64,000 nucleotides of DNA from Pistacia vera (taxonomy: Eukaryota > Streptophyta > Magnoliopsida > Sapindales > Anacardiaceae). Below, piece after piece: positions 1 through 11,763 of this stretch. How positions within the stretch are numbered: position 1 is the stretch's first letter; each line of letters opens with the position of its first letter. The stretch lies in NCBI RefSeq assembly GCF_008641045.1, contig NW_022196223.1:593117-657116 (forward strand), written 5' to 3'. A program made the position numbers and the translations under genes. Below the pieces are notes generated by a model, which did no database searches, had not been told where the DNA came from, and worked only from the letters and a program-made list of their open reading frames with translations.

Positions 1-2290
1 AGCCTTAGGGATGGCCTCAAGCAAGGTTGTTGCTACCTCGAGCCTCAACCTAACAAAACTACCACTGCCACCTCTTAAAATGGGGAAAGTGGAGGTTAGG
101 GGTGGATGTAGGTATGCTTGTGGGGAGGATGGGTTTGGGTCACAATTAGGGTTTTTGGTTAATTTCCATTAGGAATTTAAGTGTTTTGGTAGTTTTCGTT
201 ATTAAAAATGGGTTTATATTGTTTTTCAACTTTAGTTTAAGGGTAATATAGTCATTTCTCATACAAACTCTAACAAAAGTTGGATGGAGTTAGCATTTGC
301 AACTGCTAATGATGAATTTTTTTAATAGTGCTAGGGGTAGCTATGTTATTAAAGAAAATTGTAGAAACCTTAAGATCACATAGCTTACTCACCTCATAGA
401 TTGTAGAGAAAATATGCAAGGATTTGTTGAATCAAGTAGTGAAATAAAACAAAACAAAACAAAAAATTCGACAAAAACCCTAAATCCAAGATCATAGATT
501 GATACATATGATTCAATTATAATTAAAATAAAGGATTATTGTATAACTTCTTTTGATGGCTCTTTCAATTAACTCTGATTTGATTTCGCAACTCGATTCA
601 AGTGTAAAATTGCACACATGATATCCACACAAAAGCAAGAACACTGCTAGATTAAAATATTTTTGCTTCAAGGAATCAAATTGGGGCTCAAATTTTGAGG
701 GAGAATTTTTCAATTCCCTTCACAAGAATCGGCTAGGGCTAAAAAAAACTCATTAACCCTTATTTTTAATTATGCTTATATAGCATAATTAAAACCCTAT
801 TCCACCTTAGAATTAGAATAACCCTATTCCTAGGTAGAATAGTATAATATATCAATTTTATTATTATCATTAATATTAATATTAATTCTAATAAATACAA
901 TTATAATTTCGCTAAATTAATTCTAATGTCAAAATTGGACACAGGCTACAACCTCAACAAATTTAATTGCACAATAAAATTACCAAAATACCCATCCATC
1001 TAAAAAGATGAAAATGCACCCCAAAATATTATTTACCTTAAATTGTCTTCTTAGTGTGTGACCCGTAGGCTCCCTATCATGTTGATAATGGATGGAATCG
1101 TAAGTAAGCATCAACTAATTAGCTCTCCATACACAAACAAAGATTGACCTCTAAGAAGGCATCATGGTTACCCAACAGATAGAGATTTAATGAAATACTA
1201 CATGTCAACGGTATGGTTACCATGCAATCCAATCCCTTCATCAACTGTTATATCATCAAGGTTGAAGTATAGAAATAGTGTCAACTTTAAATATATTTCC
1301 TTGATATGTTGGCATTCGGTTATTCGGCTAACAACCAAACAAAATTGGATTTGAGCAAAAGCTCAATTCCACTATGGTCACATATTTACAATTGTTGCCA
1401 TTTACCGAATAGCTCACTGAGATAACTACTCATGTACCCAGGAGTGACGGATCATTTGTCAATCCACCATAGCCATAGTATACTTCTCAATGTAGTCAAC
1501 CACCACCATATTGATAATCTTGAAAAGGACTACGTTAGACTAACGTCAAACTGCACCAATATTTACACAAGGCGCTCTGGTGATCTCAAGTCTAAGGATC
1601 ACATGCACCAACATCCATTAGGATATATTCCTTAGACACTAGGGTTACCATCCATATGGAATCTTTTAGATGGTCAATCTAGTGAAATTGCATACAACAA
1701 GCAACAACGCTATGATAACCTTACCGTACTATCGTGCCCTTGGTTAAAATAATACTGAGGTTACAGATGTTTCTAGAATGGACACCACATGTGATCAAAG
1801 GGTCCTCACAATCAAGTTTTAAAACACTTGATTTCCTCATCATGGTTCTACCATCCTAAGGACATATATCAATGCATAAAATAATATGAATGACATGATA
1901 TAGTAAAATGTGTCTTTATTGATAATTAACATGATATTACAATGAGTCAAATATACAAATAGGATTATATCTAGGGCACCTACATTAACAAAATATATAA
2001 AAGAAAATAAAAATCTAAAACCCTTGACTCGATTGTACCCAATTTTTCTCACACATTTTTCTTTCCTACAAAGAAGAAAACCATTTCAAACTCTTCTTGA
2101 AACCTAAAAGTTATGACATGATTTTTCTTTTGACCTAATAGGAAAAGAAATTTCTTTGTTTCTACTTTAGATTATAAAAAGTTATTAGGATATTATCATG
2201 TAGACCGTGCTCCTCAACACATTATTGGCCAAAACAATAATCATTAGCATGTTAATATGCAAACTATGCTTCTTAACAAGTGCTTCAAGA
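1..2290. other. AT-rich spacer without recognisable gene
   Basis: No open reading frame here resembles a known protein, and no tRNA or miRNA hairpin was noticed. The stretch 1050-1650 looks like decayed repetitive DNA rather than a gene, with short degenerate frames in several registers, but I cannot assign it to a family. Nothing else is supported. Confidence 0.5.
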
Positions 2291-2292
2291 TT

Positions 2293-3472
2293 TGTAAAAC
2301 CCTATATGGCAACTATTCCTAGAGGGGGGTGAATAGGAATAATTAAACTTAATTGCAAAATTAAAATTTAGTACATAATGTAAGAAAAATGTAAACAACA
2401 TAAGTGCAGGAAAAGTAAAAGAGTAGGGAAGAGAGATGCTCAAAGAGTTTATTGTGGTTCAGAGTTGTGATCAAGAGCCTCCTACGTCTACTTCCTCAAG
2501 GCAATGTCCTCAAGGTTCCACTAGACTTGGACATCGCCAATATATAGTAATTTTACAGGATTTCGCCACTAATTTTGCAGGATCTCGCCAACTACACTAG
2601 TTTTATAGGATTGCGCCAAATGAAGATGAATGAAAAATGTTTGTGTGGGTTTTCACCTCTCAACTAGGCTGATAGACAATTTTTTTTACAAATGAACTCT
2701 CTAAAAAATATTGAATGAGGATCTAAGAGAGTAAATGATGAAAGAATATAAAATTTAAGCTCAAAGAGTGATTTTGATCTTGCAAAAATGTATGGCTTGT
2801 TTTTTGTACTTGTTCTATTTTTTTTTATTTTTTTTTCTCCTCTTCAAACTTTTTTTATATACCCTAAATTGGTTTGGAGTCTAATAGAGCCATTGGGGAA
2901 GGCTTCGAATTTCAACTTTGTTGCAAAATACATAGAAACAGACGTTCCTGACTCCAACAATAATAAAATTTGAATTCTACATTTGGTAATAGGCATTCCA
3001 TTCTTGAGGACAGTCGTTCATTGCCTAGGAATGAGTGTTCTTTCTCCTTGAAAGGGTGTTCCATCCTTGATCACCAAATTGTGCAATTTTTTTAGAATGT
3101 GTAACAGGTTGTAGAACGGTGTCATTACTCTTCGCAACAACTTAAGGATTTGAGGTACGAGCATTCCTTCTCTTGGAACGGCGTAGAATGATGAACAACC
3201 AGAGGAACAAGATCGTTTAGTATGGAATGGCTTACCTGGAGTTTTGCTCATATTGGACAGAATGTGTAACAACTTAGGGAACAAGGTCGTTCCATAAGGA
3301 ACGATTTGCCTAGAGTTGGGACTGAGCATTCCTCTTTCATGAACGAGCGTTCCAAGCTTAATTTTTGCATTTTCATTTTTCATCATGACTTATATCATGC
3401 CTTAGAATTTTGTTAGTTCGTATACAATTATTTTGCTAGTTTTGACACATCAAAACACACAAGGGTCTAACA
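2293..3472 (-). mobile_element. Copia-type (SIRE-like) 3' LTR, minus strand
   Basis: Read on the minus strand, this begins with TGTTAGACCC directly after a polypurine tract (aaaaaagggggagat on the minus strand, plus positions 3473-3487), as a 3' LTR of a Ty1/copia element should. It runs about 1.2 kb to a TGTAAAACCC end near 2293 (plus-strand reading). Close to that end is the CTAGAGGGGGGTGAATAGG motif at about 2320, which I recognise as widespread in plant LTRs. The interior is rich in GGAACG/CGTTCC motifs (3010-3360). It is homologous, in inverted orientation, to the LTR starting at 4623. The outer boundary is approximate because no clear target-site duplication was seen. Confidence 0.6.
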
Positions 3473-4622
3473 ATCTCCCCCTTTTTTATTGATGAAAAAA
3501 CAAAGCAAAATTTGTATTGAACTCAATTTGAAATTCAAAATCAATATGAAAATGCAAAACTCCCCTTAACAATGAGCATATAATGTCTCCCCCTTTTACA
3601 AACTTATAATGCACAAATAGCTTCCTTTTCACAAGCATTTCTCCCCCTTACACAAGTATTATATGGAAAAATTTTACAAATACTTAATCATATTTCTCAT
3701 TCCAAATTCTCTATGTAAGCTTGCAGAGAAAGAAATGAAGTCGCCCTTATTAGGACAGTGTGCCCTCCCCACACGAAGATTGCTTCGCCAATAAGAATGC
3801 GACTTTAGTGTCTTTCCATGTGTCCGCCTACATGGGGGTTGCTTCATCCACCCAGGCAAAAATGCGACGCCACGTGTCCAAGTGCATGTGAATTATTTTA
3901 CATCCAAGGTTACCTCCAGAACACTATAAATATGGAGTTCTCATTCCAAATAGGGGGATATGGAAATCTTCTTACTATGAGAGATATTCTTGTTTTATAA
4001 CCTCATCAATAAAATAACAGTGGAAGTGGGAATTGCTTATTGCTTCCGAACCACTTTAAAAATCTCTCTTATCTATTTCTCTATTTTCTTTACACACTTA
4101 TTGCTTTATACCTCATTTTTTTACACACAAACCCCACTGAATCATTGGTTTAACACACTGAGAAGTTTTGTTGCCTTAGATACTCTATGCCACCTCCAAA
4201 ACCATCCAAGCTTTAGTGTCCTAAATTTTTCTCATGCCGTACTTTTGACTCTAATATTTTTTGTCTTTTTTTTTTTTTTCTGCACATAGGGGAACATTTG
4301 TGTCCTTTGGGACACTTGAACTTGTCTCTTTTTATTTGTTTGATGACAAAAAAAAAAAAAAGGGAGAAGAGTGAGAAAAAATTGAGTTGGTGTAGAAATA
4401 AGAAGAAATTGATGTAAGGAGAAAAATTGAGTTGTGCTTATATTGTGATAGCTTGTTGTGCAGGGGAGTTTTTGCTCAATTTCTTTGGCTTGAAATTGGT
4501 TAACAAAGATGCTTATTTTCAAGGGAGTTTTGCTTTTGGTTTTGCATTTTGTCTATAAGATATGTTTATAATGTAAAACTCAATTTTTGCTTAGTTTTGT
4601 CATCAATCAAAAAGGAGGAGAT
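3473..4622. mobile_element. Back-to-back internal ends of two copia-type elements
   Basis: This segment carries a polypurine tract at each edge: 3473-3487 for the minus-strand element and about 4609-4622 (aaaaaggaggagat) for the plus-strand one. Both tracts are preceded by the T-rich 'catcaat' type sequence common upstream of SIRE-like LTRs. Between them is about 1.1 kb with no gag or pol coding, so both elements keep only their last internal bases plus 3' LTR. The middle (3650-4200) contains an unrelated promoter-like unit listed separately. Rearrangement or inverted recombination between two copies is the likely origin; this is inference. Confidence 0.5.
3924..4013 (+). promoter_or_regulatory. 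TATA box followed by AATAAA, solo-LTR-like unit
   Basis: A strong TATA box (CTATAAATA, 3924-3932) is followed about 80 bp later by an AATAAA signal (4008-4013). A CACGTG-containing GC-richer stretch (about 3868-3885) lies upstream. TATA plus a nearby poly(A) signal is the U3-R layout of an LTR or a pararetrovirus-type promoter. No TG...CA ends or TSD could be fixed, so the element class is open. Confidence 0.3.
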
Positions 4623-5681
4623 TGTTGAGCCCTCATGTGTTTTGATGTGCCAAAACTAATCAAAAGATTGATTGAAATTTAACAAAAATGCAGAGGTATA
4701 ACTTAAATCATTACCAAAATAAAAATGTAGATTTCTTCAATCGAACGCCCGTTCCTACTCTGGTTAATTTCCCATAAAGCCATTCAACATGGAATGACAT
4801 TGCTCCTCATGCACGTTCAAGGTTCTACCAAATTCATGCCAAAGGTGCTCAAGCCATTCCAAATGTAATCACCAAATCAAGCGCCCGTTCCAAGCATATC
4901 TGAACACTTAAGCGAGAAGACTGAAGAACACATTTAGAGAAAGAACAATCAGAATGAACGACTGTCCATCATGCATGTTTAATATGAACGACATCGTTCC
5001 ATTCATTGTTTATCCTTCTGGAATCTTTACAGAAATTTGCGATCACAAAAGGAACGTCTGTTCCAAGTGGTGGAATGCTCATTCTATTCAAACTCTAGAT
5101 TTTCTACTTCGAAGTTTCGCGTTCAAATCAAGTTTTAGAATTCAAGTGTCAAACCCAAACAACTTCAACGAACGCCTGTTCTAGAATTCACCAAAGATTA
5201 TTCCATAAAGGAACAACATCCTTCCAGGAAACCGTTCATGCTTCTAGAAGTTTCTACACTTTAAAGACCTAAAGATGAATGATCGTTCCAAACAAGGGAT
5301 GCCTGTTCGCGATTGGGAAACGTCACATTCAATAAAGGGAACGAGCATTCTAAATGCCTCGAATTCAACAAAAAAATGTTTGTTGGTGTCAAGAACGATC
5401 ATTCGTAACGGTGGAACGTTCGTTCCTCTGAATTCTATAGCTTTGCAAAAGTGCATTAAATGCAATAACAATTCTATTTTTCAAAAGGGTTGGTGAGATA
5501 TAAATTCAGAGATTTATTACACCCAAAAAAAAAAAAAAAGGCAAGAGAGATAGAAGTGACTAAACATCAATAACATTCTCACATAACAACTAGAGCTCAA
5601 AAATCCAAATCAACAACTCTCATTTGTACTCATTCCTTAAAATCTTTAGAAAGCACTTTAAAACTTATATTGTGTGCATAA
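4623..5681 (+). mobile_element. Copia-type (SIRE-like) 3' LTR, first part
   Basis: It begins TGTTGAGCCC directly after the purine tract at 4609-4622 and matches the inverted LTR at 2293-3472, for example in the shared 'TGTTTTGATGTG' motif just inside the start. It is full of GGAACG/CGTTCC motifs. The LTR is interrupted at 5681 by the gypsy element and resumes at 10548; the tetranucleotide ATAA occurs on both sides as the target-site duplication. It contains no gene. Confidence 0.6.
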
Positions 5682-6130
5682 TGTCACGACCCGATTACTT
5701 CCCTTTAGACTCGTGCGACCTTAGGTGCTAATCTCTCGACGATTGCCCTAAGTCAACCTTGCTTGTTCACGCTTCTAGCCCTGCAAGTAAGAAAACACTC
5801 ACACAAACTCACTCACAAAAGAGGCTAGAAGAGAACTCTTTATTAATGAGAGAAATTTACAATTCTTGGATGGTTTGGTCAAACGAAGGCCTCCCCATTT
5901 TATAATAGTTGGAGCTTATAATGGATGGTCTAGATCTCCCGAAATCAACGGTGGATATTAGAAATCAACGGTGGATATTAGCTAACTCCAAATTATCACC
6001 TACCAACTACCACCTACCAAATACCTTATTAATTATAAGATTCTAGCATATACAAGAGTATTCCGGAAGGTTCTAGAATGTCGGAGTGACGCAAACCAAG
6101 TGTTTGGTAAAATGTTTAAAAGGCGTCACA
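5682..6130 (-). repeat. 3' LTR of the gypsy element
   Basis: This 449-bp copy starts TGTCACGACCCG and ends GCGTCACA in plus-strand reading. It is preceded internally (6131-6150) by a polypurine tract, which reads aggtgggggagaa on the minus strand. It differs from its partner by substitutions and by a tandem duplication of about 20 bp (GAAATCAACGGTGGATATTA twice) at about 5940-5980. Confidence 0.85.
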
Positions 6131-6289
6131 TTCTCCCCCACCTAATCCGGAGATGTCTTCGTCGACTCTTCGTGGAATTCTTGGACCTTATCTTTGAATT
6201 ATCACAATGCATCTTTGGGTTCCCAACTAGCTTCACTGTTTGGTAACCCCTTCGATTTGACAAAGTATTCTCGACTTGGAGGATGGTCT

Positions 6290-8828
6290 TTTTGTCAAAT
6301 GACACGATCGGCTAACACACACTCCACCTCCTTGTCATAAAACTTGGTGTTGCCAAATGATGCCCGTTTTAATTCTCCCCTTCCCGGATCTTCTACATCT
6401 TCATGGTACGGCTTCAAATAACTCACATAGTAGACCGGATGAAGTCTCAACCAAGAGGGCAATTCAAGCTTGTAAGATACATTACCGACCCTCTTGATTA
6501 TGGGAAATGACCCCTCATATCTTCGAACAAGGGCTTTGTGTAGTGGCCAGGTGGACTTGTATTGTGATGGGAGGATTTTGACAAGTACTAAATCTCTCAC
6601 ATTATACTCCACATGCCTCCGCTTCTTGTCTGCCACTTCTTCGTTTTCTTGGTTGCTTTGTCAAGATACGCCCGTATGATGTCTGCTTGCTCATACCATG
6701 ACTTAGTAACTTTGAATGCCGTGGGGCTGCTCCCCTTATAATTGGTACCCAAGGTGTGCGGGATCTGTCACTATCTCAAATGGGCTCTTGTTAGTGGCTT
6801 CACTTCTTTGCAAGTTGTATGAGAATTGGGCAACATCAATCAACTTTGCCTAATCAAGTTGGTTAGCACTCACAAAGTGTCGCAGATATATCTCTAGCAA
6901 AGCATTCACTCTCTCGGTCTGCCCATCGGTTTGAGGGTAAAAGTTGTGGAGAAGTGTAATGCTGACCCCATAAGTTTAAAAAACTCAGTCCAAAATCTCC
7001 TTATGAACCGACTGTTTTGATCTTTGATGATAGACTTCGGAAGACCCTAATACTTCATCACATATTTGAAGAAGAGCTTGGCCGTGTCTTTCGCTGTACA
7101 TTCCTTTGGTGCGAGGATGAAGGTAGCATACTTCGACAACCTGTCCACCAGAACGATAATGATAGTAAACCCCTCGAATTTTGGTAAGCACACTATGAAA
7201 TCTATTAAGATGCTCTCTCATGATTTGCTTGGTGTGGGTAATGGTTCCAACAATCCAGCGGGGCTTCGGAGTTCCACCTTATCTTGTTGACATATAAGAC
7301 AAATTCTTACAAATTGTTCCACATCGTCCCGCATTTGTGACCAATAATAAGCTACCTCTAATAGTGCTCTAGTGCGCTTTTGTCCGAGATGTCCGACCCA
7401 TTTGGTGTCATGACATTCCTTGATCAAGTTCCTCCGCAAATTTTCCCATTTCGGAATATACATCCTTCTCCCTTTGGTGTACAGGAGGTCATCTTCTACC
7501 CAAAAACGCTTGGTCTTGCCATCTGGAGGTAAGGAAATGAGTTGTTTGGCCAATGTATCATGTTCGAGACTCTCATTTCTGAGCTTGAGGAGGTCCCCTT
7601 GTATCTTGCTTATGGCTGCAAACTCGGCTTTCCAACTCAATGCATCCGCCACCAAGTTGGCTTTCCCAGGCTTGTACTCCAACACATAGTCAAACTCGGC
7701 CAAGAAATCTTGTCGTCTAGCTTGCTTGGGGCTGAGTTTCTTCTAACTCTGGAAGTAACTTGTTGCTACATTATCCGTCTTCACTAAGAACTTGGACCCA
7801 AGTAAATAATGCCGCCAAGTGCGTAGACAATGCACTGTGACTGCCATCTCTTTCTCTTACACCGTATATCATCGCTCCGTATCATTGAGCTTTCGGCTTT
7901 CAAATGCTATAGGATGTTTATCCTGTATTAACACACCTCCAATAGCAAAATCAGATGTATTAGTATGTACCTCAAATGGTTAGGCATGGTTGGGCAATGC
8001 TAACACTGGTTCTTCCATGATGGCCCTCTTCAAAGAATTAAAGGCATGTTGGCGATCAACCGTCCACTCCCATTTGTTCGTCTTCTTAAGCAAATCCGTG
8101 AGTGGTGCAGCAATGGTGGAATAGCCTTTGATGAATCTTCGATAATAGTTGACGAGGCCCAAGAAAGAGCGTAACTCCGTAACCTTTGTTGGGCCTTCTT
8201 ACTCCGCAATAACCTTCACTTTGGCTTTATCCACGATGAGCTTCCCATCTGTGATCTTGTGGCCGAGAAACTCTACCTCTGGCTTGGCAAATGAACACTT
8301 CTCCCGCTTGACATATAACTTATTTTCTTGCAACACTCGAAAAATTATCTACAAGTGTTCGGCATGCTCCTCAAGAGTATTATTGTACACCACAATGTCT
8401 TCGAGATAGACCACCACGAACCGATCAAGGTATGGATGGAAGATGTGGTTCATGAGGGTGCAAAATGTGGCAGGAGCATTAGTGAGGCCGAATGGCATGA
8501 CTTTGAACTCAAAGGCTCCGTAACGCGTCACACATGCGATCTTCGACTCATCCCCCTCCACAATCTGCACTTGGTAATACCCCAATCTCAAATCAAGTTT
8601 AGAGAAATACTTGGCCTTGCCGCTCCATGTGCCAAGATGTAGCTCAACATTCTGAGCCACGCCCTCAAGTGGTTTCGCTTCAGCATTAACCGTCTTGAGC
8701 CAAACGTCTAATTTCTCCACCTTGAGGCCTAACCGTCTCACCTCGCTATCTTTAATGAAGTTGTGGGAAGCACCTGTGTCCAATAAGGCTTGAACTTTCT
8801 TCCCATTGATGATGGCTTCGACATGCAT
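6290..8828 (-). pseudogene. gypsy pol remnant (protease, RT, RNase H, integrase)
   Basis: Read from 8828 downward on the minus strand. An aspartic protease motif (LLDTGASHNF) lies near 8770. It runs in frame into a reverse transcriptase from which the N-terminal part is deleted, so protease sequence joins directly to the KLDLR-GYYQ region near 8580. The RT active-site box reads YLED near 8410 where YLDD is expected, so one catalytic aspartate position is altered. RT thumb/connection sequence with NYYRRFI continues at 8162-7980, then degenerate RNase H. The integrase H2C2 finger (H...H...C-x2-C) is at about 7420-7280. A frameshifted integrase core with VLVDRLSK lies near 7150, and the integrase C-terminal domain is at 6636-6295. 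Multiple stops and shifts mean no functional polyprotein. Confidence 0.85.
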
Positions 8829-8879
8829 GAAGGACTTATCTTGAACTTTGGGTTATGCGGGTTTCATCTTTAAGGCATT

Positions 8880-10085
8880 GAGAAGTTGGAGGCACCCTAT
8901 ATTGACGGTCTCGAATGTGGATGTCTCAGGTTGCTTCTCTTCGAACATGGTATTGAAGGCCTTGCGCTTGGGGCAATCCCAGATTCAATGATCCCCATCA
9001 CAAAGATAACAATTCTCCTGGTGCTTGTATTCCTTATTGCCATCTTTCCGCCATTCCGTCTTATGAGGCAGCTTGTCTCCCTTTTCTCGGTGGGATGGTT
9101 TGTCTCCCTTTCCTCCCCCACCTTTGTCATAATCAGACTTGCCATCTTTCTTCGGCTTGGATGACTCGCCCTTGCGAAACTCAACAAGGGTGTCGGCTTC
9201 AGTAAGGGCGGTGGAGATATTGGTTACTTGATGCCTTTGGAGCTCCCTTTATGCCCAGGGTTGGAGCCCGTCCATAAAATTGTATAGAAAATCTTTCAAG
9301 TTCATATTATCAACTTGAAGCATAAGTTTAGAGAACTCGTCCACATACCTGGAAATAGGCCCCATGTGCTTAAGCTCCCGTATCTTCTTTCATGCTTCAT
9401 ATGCCACGTTGCCCGGGTATAATTGTTTTTTTATCTCACACTTGAGCAACTCCCAAGTGTTGATGATGCACGTACCTTGTACAATTTTGGCATGCTTTCG
9501 CTGTCACCATGCGATTGCATGATCCTTAAGGTACCCGGTTGCAATGTTCACCCTCCCCTACTCACTTTGGGCATTAGTAGCTTCAAAGTACCTCTCCATG
9601 AACCATAGAAAGTTCTCCAGCTTTTGGGCATCCCATTTTCCCCCATTCTTCCGCGGTCTTAGAACTTCGACCCTTACGGGAGGTGCGGCATTGGTGACGA
9701 CCCCGTTTGCCACTGCCTTCTTGTAAAATGCCCAATCGCCCTTGCTTTCCTCTAAACCCAATCGGAGCTCTTCTATTTGAGCTTGTAATGCCCTGAGAGA
9801 GTCCAACACCACTGATTAGAACTCCGCAAAGGCTTGGTGCTTCTCGACAATATCTTGGCGAAACTCTCCTATGGTTTCGACCATGCCTTCCATATCGTCC
9901 ATCTTTTGATCGAAGACGTCGAGGTGTTCCTTCACTTCGGCAACATTCAACTAGTTGCACATCACCCGTGCTTCCATGGAGGCTATCACGTCCACGGACT
10001 TGTCCTTCCCTCCTCAAGAGTTCTTCTTGGAGGTGTTGAGGTTAGGATTGGCCTCCCTCCCCCTTTGCTCTTCATGACAAACTTC
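8880..10085 (-). pseudogene. gypsy gag remnant with CCHC knuckle
   Basis: On the minus strand downstream of the primer site, broken frames encode a retrotransposon gag-like protein. Its capsid-type segment is at about 9640-9240, followed by a CCHC knuckle remnant (C-YLC-DGDH type) near 8980-9010 and a basic linker. In-frame stops and shifts (for instance near 9820, 9420 and 9190) break it. Position just after the primer site and before the protease fits gag. Confidence 0.7.
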
Positions 10086-10111
10086 GGACGACATCTTGAA
10101 CCAAGAATCTT

Positions 10112-10128
10112 CCCCCTCTAATACCAAA
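10112..10128 (-). promoter_or_regulatory. tRNA-Met primer binding site of the gypsy element
   Basis: Next to the 5' LTR, the minus strand reads TGGTATTAGAGG, a near match to the initiator tRNA-Met primer site TGGTATCAGAGC typical of plant LTR retrotransposons. This fixes the minus-strand orientation. Confidence 0.75.
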
Positions 10129-10543
10129 TTTCACAACCCGATTGCTTCCCTTCGGACTCGTGCAACCTTAGGTGCTAATCTCCCGATGATTGCCCTAAGT
10201 CAGCCTTGCTTGTTCACGCTTCTAGCCCTGCAAGTAAGAAAACACTCACACAAACTCACTCATAAAAGATTCTAGAACAGAACTCTTTACTAATGAGAGA
10301 ACTTTACAATTCTTGGATGGTTTGGCCAAATGAAGGCCTCCCCCTTTTATAGTAGTTGGAGCTTACAATGGACGGTCTAGATCTCCCGAAATCAATGGTG
10401 GAGATTAGCTAACTCCAAACTACCACATACCAACTACCGTATTAATTATAAGATTCTAGCATATACAAGAGTATTCCGGAAGGTTCTAGAATGTCAGGGT
10501 GACGCACACCAAGTGTTTGATGAAATGCTTGAAAAGCGTCACA
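10129..10543 (-). repeat. 5' LTR of the gypsy element
   Basis: This 415-bp copy matches 5682-6130 with substitutions and indels. Its left edge has drifted (TTTCACAACCCG in place of TGTCACGACCCG) and its right edge keeps GCGTCACA, followed by the ATAA duplication. Confidence 0.85.
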
Positions 10544-10547
10544 ATAA

Positions 10548-10800
10548 GCCTAACTTAGAGGCAACCACTCACAAACACTTTATTATCAATCTTGTGGGTG
10601 AAATCCTGTAAAACTAAAGGCAAGATCCTATCAAACTATTGTAGAGGTGAAATCATGTCAAACTAGTGTAAAGGCGAAATCTGATTCTAGTGGAACTTCA
10701 AGGAGGTTGCCTTGAAAAAGTGAATGTTAGAGGCTTGTGGATATAGCTCCAAACCATTATAAATTTCTGAGCATTTTTCTACTCTTATTTATTGTTTATT
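10548..10800 (+). mobile_element. Copia-type LTR, second part after gypsy insertion
   Basis: This continues the LTR split at 5681. The segment with 'aaggcgaaatctgattcta' and 'tggaacttcaaggaggttgc' is the reverse complement of the matching part of the inverted LTR at about 2470-2620. Similarity fades after about 10780, so the true outer end is not fixed. Confidence 0.55.
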
Positions 10801-10904
10801 TAATGTTTATATTTGTCTTATGCATTTAAGACAATTTTATTTATTATAGTATATTGCTCATTAAGGGAATTCATTTATTGCACATCTATTGTTGTCTCTC
10901 ATGT

Positions 10905-11545
10905 TGATTAAGTGTCCATAGCATTTGGGTAGTTGGAGATTTAATTATTCCGCATTAAATTTTTAACCTCATATTCAAACCCTAAACAATAGATGTCTTT
11001 AAGTTAGGGGGAGGTACTTTTTTTTTTTTTTCTTATAAGCACTCTGCTTATAAGTTAGTTTGACCAAGTATATTACTACATTATCCTTGTTTAATTTTAA
11101 AATTCCATAGTATACCCTTATTTAATATAATACTTTTTTTAGTTATTTTATAATAAAATATACTTATAAGTCATATTTTACCAAACACGTCAACTACTTA
11201 TCAGTCACTTATAAGTACTTTAACCAAACACGTAATTGCTTAAAATTTTAAATGCTTATAAGTTAACTTATAAGCATTTGTTGCTTATAAGTTAATTTTC
11301 ATAAGTTCAGACAAACACCCCCTAAGTGTTTATAGCATTTGGGTAGTTGAAGATTTAATTATTTCGTATTAATTTTTTAACCTCATATTCACCCCCTCCC
11401 CCTCCCCCTCACCCCCGATAATAAATAAATATGTCTTAAATGCATAAGACATATATTGTTGTATCTCATGTTGATTAAGTGGCCATAGCATTTGGGTAGT
11501 TGGAGATTTAATTATTTGGCATTAATTTTTTAACCTCATATCAGG
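10905..11545. repeat. Three copies of a ~70-bp direct repeat with an inserted palindromic MITE
   Basis: A segment containing 'catagcatttgggtagttg' occurs at about 10920, 11335 and 11485, each followed by a 'taacctcatat' motif. Between the first two copies (about 11005-11325) lies a sequence with ends resembling TTAGGGGG...CCCCCTAAG and an interior of repeated CTTATAAG palindromes. This looks like a hAT-type MITE whose insertion or local duplication produced the repeats. A CCCCCTCCCCCTCACCCCC run is at 11392-11416. Confidence 0.5.
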
Positions 11546-11571
11546 AGTATTTGCCATATCAGAGTTTTACA

Positions 11572-11763
11572 TTGGAGAATACCTACCAAGAGTTGAAAAG
11601 TGACTTGAAAGATCTTTTCATTAATCAATCAATTCAAATGGATGTTTATGGAAATCTGAAAGCCATTGTTGTTTATGTTCCTCATCGACTGAGGAAAGCT
11701 AATTAATGTAAGATTCATGTGCACCTTGTTCAAGAGCTAGAAAAGAAATTCAATGGAGAGGAC
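11572..11763 (+). pseudogene. Fragment of ribosomal protein eS7 (RPS7)
   Basis: The plus-strand frame starting at 11572 reads LENTYQELKSDLKDL..., then KAIVVYVPHRLRKA, an in-frame TAA (11704-11706), and then KIHVHLVQELEKKF. This matches an internal part of eukaryotic 40S ribosomal protein eS7 (roughly residues 30-95 of about 190), whose family signature is V-x-VPYRLRK followed by RKIH-x-RLVRELEKKF. There is no start codon, no C-terminal half and one nonsense codon, so this is a dead fragment. It is intron-free over the visible part, which fits a processed copy or exon capture by a transposon. Downstream sequence to about 11850 is purine-rich and unrecognised. Confidence 0.8.

Larger units (their letters stand above)
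5682..10543 (-). mobile_element. Decayed Ty3/gypsy retrotransposon, full length with both LTRs
   Basis: The element is bounded by two LTRs (5682-6130 and 10129-10543), with TGTCAC at the left edge and GTCACA at the right, flanked by a 4-bp ATAA duplication (5678-5681 and 10544-10547). On the minus strand the order is 5' LTR, tRNA-Met-type primer site, gag, protease, reverse transcriptase, RNase H, integrase, purine tract, 3' LTR, which is the Ty3/gypsy order. Every coding domain carries stops, frameshifts or deletions, so it is not autonomous. It sits inside an older copia-type LTR. LTR divergence, including a 20-bp tandem duplication in the 3' LTR near 5940-5980, indicates an old insertion. 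Confidence 0.88.

Noticed and set aside
3018..3386. Minus-strand 122-codon frame
   Set aside because: It lies wholly inside the copia-type LTR and its peptide follows the GGAACG repeat pattern, so it is a chance frame.
7420..8642. Several plus-strand frames over the gypsy pol region
   Set aside because: They are complements of minus-strand protease, RT and integrase sequence.
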